From Mesomycoplasma ovipneumoniae (lineage in GTDB: Bacteria > Bacillota_I > Bacilli_A > Mycoplasmatales > Metamycoplasmataceae): 14,682 nt of DNA. Shown here piece after piece: positions 1 through 7,627 of the stretch. How positions within the stretch are numbered: position 1 is the first letter of the stretch; every line of letters starts with the position of its first letter. The notes beneath the pieces were generated by a model that did not search any database, was not told the DNA's origin, and worked only from the letters and a program-made list of their open reading frames with translations. The stretch is from assembly GCA_009756935.1 (NCBI GenBank), contig VZDP01000012.1:6649-21330 (forward strand), written 5' to 3'. Position numbers and translations under genes: made by a program.

Positions 1-90
1 TGAACAACGACTTTTAATATTAATTTCTATATATTTTAGTTTAATTAACTGTTTTTTTGCCTTAGTTACTAAATCTAATTGCATCTCCAT
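1..90 (-). CDS. B-family protein B0, N-terminal 30 codons only (runs off left edge)
   Basis: This is the beginning of a third B-family gene. The ATG at 90-88 opens MEMQLDLVTKAKKQL and the frame stays open to the window edge. The 30 visible codons match the N-terminus of B1 (start 2169) almost residue for residue and resemble B2 (start 6996), including the segment KYIEINIKSRC. The start overlaps the last 29 bases of the preceding A-family remnant (stop at 62-64), the same overlap as at the A3'/B2 junction, which suggests translational coupling. An AAAAGG stretch lies about 12 bases upstream of the ATG. Function is unknown, and whether the rest is intact cannot be seen. Confidence 0.7.
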   Translation of the reverse strand, partial: MEMQLDLVTKAKKQLIKLKYIEINIKSRCS

Positions 91-271
91 ATAAAAAATG
101 CACCTTTTCAATATTTAACATTTTTTCTCTTGGTATAAAATCCTTCTTTTCGAATTTTCCCTTTATCATTCTTGCTCTCCTTACGTGATAACTGGGAAAA
201 AGTATTTTTATGTATGATTGGCAATTGTCGGTTAGATTTTCTTTAATATCAAACTCGGAACATTTTTGCAA
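62..271 (-). pseudogene. A-family C-terminal remnant (A1')
   Basis: An open frame of 69 codons matches only the C-terminal end of the A family: EFDIKEN, QSYIKILFPSYHVRRARM and MLNIEKVHFLYG correspond to segments of A2 and A3'. The signal sequence, central membrane segment and most of the conserved C-terminal domain are missing. The only in-frame initiator near the homology start is a TTG at 271-269, with no clear ribosome binding site. It therefore reads as the stump of a deleted gene rather than a working one. Its stop lies 29 bases inside the B0 gene. Its upstream junction uses the same flanking sequence (TTGCAAAAATGTTCC) that abuts the truncated A3' gene. Confidence 0.65.
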
Positions 272-393
272 GCAAACATAAATTCAACTGACAAAATTGC
301 TATTTTTAAATAGATAAAAATGAAAAACAAGTTAAAAATTTTAAAAATAAACTTAAATCTTTTGTCTTTAAATTCATTAATTAACAAAAAGAT
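272..393. repeat. B 3'-flank repeat, copy 1
   Basis: This AT-rich spacer between B1 and A1' is repeated, with small changes, at 7493-7627 downstream of the chimeric gene, and partly at about 3699-3802 downstream of B2. Shared blocks include ACAAAATTGCTATTTTTAAA, AAGTTAAAAATTTTAAAAAT and ATTAACAAAAAGATCTAC. The spacer thus belongs to the repeated module together with the B gene end. I see no promoter of the quality found before A2, so transcription probably continues from the upstream units. No gene is seen here. Confidence 0.7.
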
Positions 394-2169
394 CTACGAT
401 TCCCCTTCTATCTCAATAAATTTTTTGCTTTTATAACCGCGAAAATCTACTCTTGCAATTTCATCATAATATTCAGTTCTATCATCATTATCTCAAGAAA
501 AGAGAGCGTGTTCTTCTAAAATTAATTCTTTTTCTTGTTGGCTATATAAATTAGTATTTTCTAGAAAGTCTGTAAAATACCCAAATTCATGGTCTGTTTC
601 TTTTAGAAATTTATTCAACGCATCCCGATATAAAATTAATTCTTCCATAGATGATCCAATCACATTTTTAGCTAAATTATTTTGCCTTGGTGATCTAGAA
701 ACAAAGAACGCCGGATCCTTGCCATCACGCAGAAAAATATCTTGTTCAAGTTTGACCAATTTTTGTTTGAAATAATATTTTAAAATTTCGTATTTACCTT
801 GATAAATATCATCATATAAATTTGAATGTCCAAATCAGTAATAAATTTTTTGACCATCAACATACAATAAAATGAAATTTTTTAATGCAATTGGCAAAAT
901 TCATGCTTCGCCTGCTCCATAGGCGGAGTAGTAATATGGTTGAAATCAAAAAACTGGCTTTTTTGAGTCAAATTGGGAAATTATTTCATCAAAAAGTCCA
1001 TATTCTTGCCCGCCAAAGTAAAAAATTTCGAAATTTTCAAGTTTTAATTTTGCTCAACTTGGCAGAATAAAAAAATCAGGTTCATCGGGGTAAAAATCTA
1101 GATCTTCAATTCAATATTTAGGACCAAATAAAATTTGCAACAAATAGATTAATTCGATTTTATTTGTCCAATTATTCACATTATCATAATAATTTTGGCC
1201 GTCTTCACCAAAAAGTTCGATGCAATACTTTCGATATTCTGGACCAAATTTATCAAATCAACTAAGAATAAATTTATCGCGATTTTCAATGTTTAAATTA
1301 AGCTTTTTAATCCCGTATTTTTCAAATTTTTTAAGCAAATTTTCATAAGTTTCAAAAGTAAATACATTTTGAATTGGTTGAATTTGGGTTTTTTCGCCAA
1401 AATTATAATTCTCTTTTAATAACAAATTGTAGATATTTTCTACATTTTGTCCTAAATATGCTTTATTTATATCTACAAACTTTGAATTATATTCATATCT
1501 ATTTGATAAAAAATCAAAGATTTTTTCGTGGTAATTTGCTAAATTTTTTGGCTTTGCATAAGGAACACTTTCCTGAATTTCCTTAATAATTAAAGCTTCA
1601 ATTTCTCTTAATTTGCTTTTTGATTTAAATATTTTTCAAAAAATAGCCGGATAAGAGATTGAAAATTCGCATTTTTCAATATCATCAAAGTTTTCAAAGA
1701 CAACAACAACTTTTTCAAAAGCTTTACCATCGTGTAAAGCATATGAAGAATAAAGTTCAGAGATAAAATCAACATTTTCTTTTCCATTTTTTTCACAATA
1801 TTCATTGTCGTCTCAGTCGCCAATTAAACACCTAATATCATTATAAAAATCAAATTTATTGAGTTTTTTGGAAAAAAACGCACTTTTTGGGATATCTTCT
1901 AGTTTTAAATTATAAACATAATCTTCTTGTTTATAATTTAAGCTAATAATTCTTTCAATTGGATTAGGATTGAAGCCGTCGTAAAGGTAATTGTATAAAA
2001 AAATTGGAAATGGAAAATCATCATCATCATATTTACAATCAAGCGATAATTTAACATCATTCACAATCATGTTTCGAATTGAACAACGACTTTTAATATT
2101 AATTTCTATATATTTTAGTTTAATTAATTGTTTTTTTGCCTTGGTTACTAAATCTAATTGCTTCTCCAT
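394..2169 (-). CDS. B-family hypothetical protein B1 (591 aa, complete)
   Basis: The frame runs unbroken from ATG 2169-2167 to TAG 396-394 when TGA is read as Trp; I checked every codon. The product has no signal peptide or obvious membrane segment and is rich in Phe, Tyr, Asp and Lys. Recognisable blocks shared with B2 and the chimera tail are KIELIYLLQILFGPKY, SWAKLKLENFEIFYFGGQ, EYGLFDEIISQFDSKKPVF, KNFILLYVDG, LYDDIYQGKYEILKYYFKQK, LEQDIFLRD and EELILYRDA, all in the C-terminal half. The N-terminal half is more divergent. An in-frame ATG at 2193 would add eight residues (MLKRCIFY); the inner start is preferred because B2 has an in-frame TAG just upstream of the equivalent ATG. I do not recognise the family and assign no function. 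Confidence 0.8.
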
Positions 2170-2226
2170 ATAAAAAATGCACCTTTTCAACATTTAACAT
2201 TTTTTCTCTTGGTATAAATTCCTTCT

Positions 2227-3576
2227 TTATGCCCTTTTCCTTTTCCCTATCATTCTTACTCTCCTTACATGATAACTGGGAAAATATATTTTTATGTATG
2301 ATTGTTTATTTTTACTTTCATTTGGTTCAATATCAAACTCATTTTTAGGGTCAGTTCAATCAATAGCATCACTAGCTAGACCTTCTCCAACAACAAAGTG
2401 ATCTTTAGTAAAACCGATATCTTTATTTAAATTATTATTTGGGTCTCTTGGCCATTTATTTCCCACTATCAAATTTGCTGTATATTTTGTTTTTATAGCC
2501 AAATTTTTCATAACTGATTCATTATATGAATAAAAATCAATAGGTGAATTTAGTTTCTTATCCATATTTTTACGGTCTTTTTTATTTATTATTTTATCTT
2601 TTACTGAACTAGGCAGCAAGTTATTAATAATAATTTTGGTTAATTCTGATTGGGCTAGCAAACTTCCAACCGCTCAAAGTCAGGCTGCAGGTTCTGGAAT
2701 TGCTTGTTCACTAATAACAAAATAAGGTTCTAAGTCTTTATTGTGAAAATTAAAAAATCAAGCAGGATGGATTCCAGTGTATTTTCTTAATTTTTCCTTA
2801 TCTTTTACAATAGAAAGTTTTAAAGTCTTTATATTTGCTATTGCTTTAATTCTAGACTTACTTTTTCCTTTTGTCAATTTATCTAAATCAACTTCAATTG
2901 AGTCAGTACCTCTTGAAGTAATAGGACTATCATCATCTTTGTGGACAGGATGGGCAGACCGATTATTATTCCATCATCTTCCAACATCACTAACAATATT
3001 CGGAAAAATGACCGCAGCAATACCAACAATAGCAGCTCCAATAGCATATCAAAATAATCCACTAAAAGCAGCAGGAGCAGCAACAGCTGCTGCTGGCGCC
3101 ACAGTTTTTTCAACCCGAGTTTTATTTTGAAGCTCTCTAAAGTCAAAAACATGCCCTTCTAATTTTAGTTTTGGCACACCTTCTTCAAAATAGAGTTCAG
3201 CTTTTTTGTTAACTAATTCAAGTGAAGAACTATTTAAAATTACCTCACCTTCTTGATTAATTTGAATTTCAATATCATCTAGATTAGGAGAGTCTGAATT
3301 AGTACTTGTTTTGTTTAGATGTGTTTTGGCATTTTTAATATTTGCATTGATGACAAGCGAATTTTGTTGGTTTTTGGTTGAAACAATTTGGACTAAATCA
3401 TCAAAATTTACCGGTTTTTTTGAATTTGATAAATCTATATCACGAGTTTCAAGTTTAAAATCTGAATAGCTTTTTGTATTTTGAAAATGTCAAAGCGGCC
3501 CAAAAACACTTAGACTTAATGATGAAAAAGCAATAATATTAGTGATAAACTTAAAAAGTTTTAGTTTTTTCTTCAT
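2227..3576 (-). CDS. A-family membrane/exported hypothetical protein A2 (449 aa, complete)
   Basis: The ATG at 3576-3574 is preceded by a strong ribosome binding site (AAGGAGAAAAAATG), and the frame is open to TAA 2229-2227 with TGA as Trp. The N-terminus is basic then hydrophobic (MKKKLKLFKFITNIIAFSSL), a signal anchor or signal peptide without a lipobox cysteine. A second hydrophobic segment at about residues 157-195 is Ala- and Gly-rich (APAAAVAAPAAFSGLFWYAI, then GAAIVGIAAVIFPNIV). The last ~160 residues (PSSVKDK, NSPIDFYSYN, TANLIVGNKW, FPSYHVRR) are the part conserved in A3' and A1'. It has its own promoter and precedes B1. Relative to A1' and A3' a 5-bp length difference near the end shifts the frame, so A2 stops early and does not overlap B1. 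Family unrecognised. Confidence 0.75.
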
Positions 3577-3621
3577 TTTTTCTCCTTATTTATGTACTAT
3601 ATTCAAATTCCTAGTGTTTAA

Positions 3622-3627
3622 ATTATA
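3622..3627 (-). promoter_or_regulatory. Extended -10 promoter of A2
   Basis: The minus strand reads ATGCTATAATTT, a TGN-TATAAT box about 45 bases before the A2 start. The same extended -10 pattern precedes glpK, the chimeric lipoprotein and the p37 leader. No convincing -35 box is seen. It probably drives A2 and, by read-through, B1 and the remnants beyond. Confidence 0.65.
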
Positions 3628-3771
3628 GCATACATTAAAACTTTTTAGGGAAAATATCGTTAAAAATTCAGGTCTTAAAAAAATAAATTGATAAAAATTC
3701 AAGCAACTTTTGCAAATAAACAAAATTTTCTAACAAAATATTTATTTTGAATAAGAAAAAATAAAAAAAGT

Positions 3772-3805
3772 TAAAAATTTTAAAAAAAAGAATTTAAAAT
3801 TTTTA
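3772..3805 (-). terminator. Possible AT-only terminator hairpin after B2
   Basis: A perfect 13-bp inverted repeat (TAAAAATTTTAAA at 3772-3784 and TTTAAAATTTTTA at 3793-3805) encloses an 8-base loop and includes the B2 stop codon. On the minus strand it is followed by a T-rich run. It contains no G or C in the stem, so stability is low and the terminator role is uncertain. Confidence 0.35.
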
Positions 3806-4045
3806 GCTTCGAAGTTTTTCGCCATCGAAAAGATCAGCAAACATTTTCTCATCATCACGAGCTTTCTCACCATAATCACCGCGAAAATCTGTCTTTTTAA
3901 TCTCTTCAAAATAGTAATTTTTGTCTCTACTATTTAAAGAAAAATCAAAATGCTCTTCTAAAATCAATTTCTTTTCTGGCAAGTTATAAAAACTTGAATT
4001 TTTTACAAAGTTTTGAAATGATAAGTAATCATCAGGAGTTTCTTG
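3803..4045 (-). pseudogene. B2 3' fragment (C-terminal part, cut off by the IS)
   Basis: This is the last ~80 codons of B2, separated from the rest by the IS256-family element. The frame is open from the insertion point to TAA 3805-3803 and matches the ends of B1 and the chimera (KKLILEEHFDFSL, EEIKKTDFRGD). It then has its own C-terminal extension ending in DGEKLRS. Removing the IS and one 8-bp target copy puts it exactly in frame with the 5' part at 5437-6996, giving a 600-residue protein. As it stands the fragment has no start of its own. Confidence 0.8.
4038..4045. repeat. Target site duplication, left copy (GTTTCTTG)
   Basis: GTTTCTTG at 4038-4045 is repeated exactly at 5429-5436 on the other side of the IS. 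Eight to nine bases is the usual duplication for the IS256 family. The exact boundary is uncertain by one base because a G follows in both flanks. Confidence 0.85.
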
Positions 4046-4070
4046 GGTAATGTTAAATATTTTGTGTTTT
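4046..4070 (+). repeat. IS left terminal inverted repeat
   Basis: The left end begins GGTAATGTTAAATATTTTGTG followed by a T run. It matches the right end at 5404-5428 at about two thirds of positions, best in the inner TTGTGTTTT part. Confidence 0.7.
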
Positions 4071-4115
4071 TAAAGTAAATTTATTTTGATAAAATTTATT
4101 ATGAAGGACCAAAAT

Positions 4116-5369
4116 ATGAAAAAACAGCAAAAAACATTATCCCCATTTGAGTTAGAAGCTAAAAAACTTGTTGACAAATACGCTGATTATAAAAAAATAA
4201 AAAAAGAAGATTTTCACAACGAAATTTCGCATATGTTTAAAACTTTTACTGAGGCGCTCTTAAGGGCGGAATTAAGCCAACATTTAGGCTATGAAAAAAG
4301 TAACCGAAGCAAAAAAGGCGTGCATAGGCCAAATAAGCGAAACGGATTTTCGGGTAAAACTGTGAATTTTAATAGTAATAATTTTCATCTAAAAATACCA
4401 AGAGATCGAAATGGCACTTTTGAGAACAAATTACTCGGTAAATACGAAACAAATTTAGGCGATATCGAAGAGCAAGTGTTTTCACTTTTTGCATCAGGAA
4501 TGTCATATGAAAATATTGTTAACACAATAAAAAGTATCTATAAAAAAGAAATAAGTAATGCCTGAATTTCTTCAGTTACTGACAAATTATTGCCTGAAAT
4601 TGAAAAGTGAAAATCGCGAAAAATTGAGAATTCCTATCCAATTTTGTACATTGATGGGATGTTTTTTAATGTTAAAGAAAACGGTGTTTTTGTCAAAAAA
4701 TCACTTTATCTTATTCTTGCAATTGATTGGGACGGAAATAAAAAAGCACTGGGATTTTGGATTAAAAATACCGAATCAGCAAGTAATTGACTTGATGTTT
4801 TTAGCGAACTAAAAACTCGCGGGCTGGAAGATGTTCTAATAATTTCTTGCGATAATCTAAGTGGAATTACTCAAGCAATTGAAGCGGTTTTCCCGCAAAC
4901 AGATGTTCAAAAATGTGTTGTTCACCAAATTAGAAACTCGCTTTTAAAAGTTTCTAACAAAGACAAAAAAGAGTTTGTCCTTGATATGAAAAAGATTTAT
5001 CAAGCGGCTAATCAAGAATTTGCAATGCAAAATCTTGATAAATTTGCGGAAAAATGAGGCCAAAAATATCCTTCAATTATCAAGTCTTGGTATACAAATT
5101 TCGTTGAACTAACGACATTTTTTAAATATCCATATGAATTGAGGCAAGCAATTTATACGACAAATTTAATTGAGTCAATGAATAGAATAATTAGGAAAAA
5201 TACAAAAACAAAAGGCGGAATTCAAAGTGTAAATTACCTTTCAAAAATAACTTATTTAACTCTCCAAAACGCATCTACAAAATGACAAAAGGTAAGAAAT
5301 TGATTCATGATTAAAAAACAATTAGAAATTATTTTCCCTAATCGGTTAAATAATGTAAAATTAAATTAG
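4116..5369 (+). CDS. IS256-family (mutator) DDE transposase, 417 aa
   Basis: It catalyses excision and integration of the element. The frame is intact to TAG 5367-5369 once TGA is read as Trp; under the standard code it appears broken. The three acidic catalytic residues are visible with family spacing: D180 in YIDGMFF, D246 in ISCDNLSG and E353 in TTNLIESMNRIIRK. The last motif continues into KNTKTKGGI, and KCVVHQIRNSLLK follows the second Asp; both are typical of IS256 transposases. The start at 4116 is chosen because AAGGA lies seven bases upstream; an in-frame ATG at 4101 would add five residues. Length agrees with the usual ~400 residues. Confidence 0.93.
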
Positions 5370-5403
5370 ATTACATTTCTATTTGAAAAATCCATAAAAA
5401 TTT

Positions 5404-5428
5404 AAAACACAAGATTATGAACACACCC
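5404..5428 (-). repeat. IS right terminal inverted repeat
   Basis: The right end reads GGGTGTGTTCATAATCTTGTG inward from 5428 and pairs with the left end at 4046-4070. The target duplication follows directly. Confidence 0.7.
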
Positions 5429-5436
5429 GTTTCTTG
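5429..5436. repeat. Target site duplication, right copy (GTTTCTTG)
   Basis: It is identical to 4038-4045. Collapsing the two copies restores the B2 frame and an alignment of equal length with the chimera tail around 7820-7858. Confidence 0.85.
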
Positions 5437-6967
5437 GCGATATCGTTTTATTGCATCACGAAATAAAATTAGTTCTTCCGTTGAAGATTCAATTACATTT
5501 TTATGTAAATAATTTTTGTTTGGAAAATAAACAAAAAACTGTGGATCTTGATTATCGCGCAGAAAAATATCTTGTTCAAGTTTTACTAATTTTTGTTTAA
5601 AATAATATTTTAAAATTTGGTATTTACCTTGATAAATATCATCATATAAGTTTGAATGGGCAAGTCAGTAATAAATTTTTGGCCCGTCGACATACAATAA
5701 AATAAAATTTTTTAAGGAAATTGGCGAAATTCACCCAGTGTTGGTGCTATAAGCTGAACGATAATACGGTTTAAATCAAAAAACTGGTTTTTTTGAGTCA
5801 AATTGGGAAATTATTTCATCAAAAAGTCCGTATTCTTGCCCACCAAAGTAAAAAATTTGGAAATTTTCTAGTTTAAGTTTAGCTCAACTTGGTAAAATAA
5901 AATAATCTGGTTCATCAAGATAGACATTCTCAGTGTTAAAATGATATCTAGGGCCAAATAAAATTTGCAACAAATAGATAAATTCAATTTTATTTGTTCA
6001 TTTATTTAAATTATCATAATAAAATTGGCCTTTTTTACCAAAAAGGTTGATGCAAAATTTTCGATATTCAGGACCGAATTTATCAAATCAACTAAGAATA
6101 AATTTATCCCGGTTTTCAATGTTTAAATCAAGCTTTTTAATCCCGTATTTTTCAAATTTTTTAAGCAAATTTTCATAAGTTTCAAAAGTAAATACATTTT
6201 GAATTGGTTGAATTTGGGTTTTTTCGCCAAAATTATAACCCTGTTTTAGCAACAAATTGTAGATATTTTCTACATTTTGTCCTAAATATGGTTTGTTTAT
6301 ATCTACAAATTTTGAATTATATTCATATCTTTTTGATAAAAAATCAAAGATTTTTTCGTGATAATTTGCTAAATTTTTTGGCTTTGCATAAGGAACACTT
6401 TCTTTGATTTCCTTAATTATCAGATTTTCAATTTTTTTTAGTTCATCTTTTGATTTGAACATTTTTTGAAAAACTGCAGGAAAGGAAATTGAAAATTCAC
6501 ATTTTTCTTTGTCATCAAAATTTTCAAAAGCAACGATTACTGTTCTAAAATCTTTAGTCTCATAGGGAGTGTCCGAAAAATAGGGTTCTCATTTATACTC
6601 ATCACTTAGATTTTCTTTGTTTCGACAATAATCCTCATCAGTTCATCTACGGGACAAACACCTAATTTCATCATAAAAATCAAAGTCATTCAGTTTTTTC
6701 AAAAAAAAGACTGTTTTTGGGATATCTTCTAGTCTTAAATTATAAACATAATCATCACGTTTGTAATCTATGCCAATAATAGTTTCAATCGGATTATCTA
6801 CAACCGCGCAAGAATCCATAACATAAACTCATAAAAAGTCTGGAATTGTTCGATATTTTTCATCACGATCACAGCGAACATCTCTATCGGAAAATATGCT
6901 TATAACTGAATAACGAGTTTTAATATCAATTTCTAAATATTTTAGTTCTTTTAATTGTTTTTTTGAT

Positions 6968-7492
6968 TTAGACTTCAAATCTAATTGGTATTCCATATAA
7001 AAAATGTACCTTTTCTACATTTAACATTTTATCCCTGTCTACATGTTCATTTTTAAGCCTTACTCTTCTTACATGATAACTTGGAAAAAAAACTTTTGTG
7101 TATGATTTTGGATTAGATTGTTTATCAGGAATCTCAAAAGCGTTTTTAGGGTCGGTTCAATCAATAGAATCATGAGCAAGTCCGCTTCCGGTAACAAAAG
7201 GACCTTTAGTAAAACTAGGATCCTTATTTAAATTATTATTTTGTTCTGCTAGCCATCAATTTCCTACAATCAAATTTGCTGTATCTCTTGTTTTTTGAGC
7301 CAGATTTTTCATAACTCATCGATTATATGAATAAAAATCAATAGGGGAATTTAATTTTTCCTCCATATTTTTACGGTCATTTTTATTTTCATTCATTTTA
7401 GCTTTTACTGAACTAGGTAGCAAATTATCAATAACAATTTGGGTTAATTTTGATTGCATTGTCAAATTTGAAACGGCTCAAAATAGGCACAT
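6968..7492 (-). pseudogene. 5'-truncated A-family gene (A3')
   Basis: The frame from ATG 7492-7490 (MCLFWAVSNLTMQ) or the inner ATG 7459 to TAA 6970-6968 matches only the C-terminal third of A2: PSSVKAKM, NSPIDFYSYN, TANLIVGNWW and FPSYHVRRVR, ending in KMLNVEKVHFLYG. The signal sequence and central membrane region are absent, so a product would stay in the cytosol if made. Its 3' end overlaps the B2 start by 29 bases. The 5' junction abuts the B 3'-flank repeat (TTTGCAAAAATGTGCC), as at A1'. It could be a short working gene, but remnant status is more likely. Confidence 0.65.
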
Positions 7493-7627
7493 TTTTGCAA
7501 ATAAACAAAATTTTTCTAACAAAATTGCTATTTTTAAATAAATAAGAATGTAAAAAAACAAGTTAAAAATTTTAAAAATAAAGTTAAATCTTTTATCATT
7601 AAATTGATTAATTAACAAAAAGATCTA
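7493..7627. repeat. B 3'-flank repeat, copy 2
   Basis: This is the spacer between the chimeric gene and A3', closely similar to 272-393 and partly to 3699-3802. It is AT-rich, has no gene and no good promoter. It is the anchor sequence at which both truncated A genes are joined. Confidence 0.7.

Larger units (their letters stand above)
4046..5428 (+). mobile_element. IS256-family insertion sequence, ~1,383 bp, inserted in B2
   Basis: The element carries one transposase gene, imperfect terminal inverted repeats of about 25 bp (left GGTAATGTTAAATATTTTGTG, right end read inward GGGTGTGTTCATAATCTTGTG, both followed by TTTT), and an 8-bp target duplication. Length, end structure and transposase all fit IS256. 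It lies on the opposite strand to the gene it interrupts. The matching target copies and the intact transposase suggest a recent insertion that may still be mobile. Confidence 0.9.
5371..6996 (-). pseudogene. B2, B-family protein interrupted by IS256 element (5' part; ORF reads 19 codons into the IS)
   Basis: The ATG 6996-6994 opens MEYQLDLKSKSKKQLKELK, parallel to B1 and B0. The frame is open to the insertion point near 5429, then reads 19 IS-derived codons to a TAA at 5373-5371, so a 541-residue truncated product could be made. Shared blocks with B1 include KSKDELKKIENLIIKEIKE-like, EKTQIQPIQNVFTFETYENL, KFGPEYRKF, QILFGPRY and EYGLFDEIISQFDSKKP. The start overlaps the A3' stop by 29 bases, and a TAG just upstream in this frame fixes the ATG. 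Without the IS it would join the fragment at 3803-4045. Unrecognised family; activity of the truncated form unknown. Confidence 0.8.

Noticed and set aside
885..1586. Short plus-strand open frames opposite B1 (885-1070, 1374-1586), and a similar one at 6204-6407 opposite B2
   Set aside because: They are antisense shadows of the B coding sequence. They are similar to each other only because B1 and B2 are similar, and they have no ribosome binding sites.
1608..1823. Minus-strand frame at 1608-1823
   Set aside because: It lies in another frame within B1, whose own frame is continuous through this stretch once TGA is Trp.
2777..3152. Leu- and Ala-rich frames at 2777-3130 (plus) and 2883-3152 (minus)
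   Set aside because: They are shadows of the Ala/Gly-rich membrane segment of A2. The A2 frame has a strong ribosome binding site and promoter.
4558..4812. Transposase appearing to be broken into several short frames
   Set aside because: All breaks are TGA codons. Reading TGA as Trp gives one intact frame to 5369 with correctly spaced catalytic residues.
1..7492. The A-B array as a MIB-MIP immunoglobulin-binding/protease system
   Set aside because: Those pairs also occur in tandem in mycoplasmas, but their proteins are larger lipoproteins or membrane proteins. I see no lipobox or protease motif in A or B, so the resemblance is only in layout.
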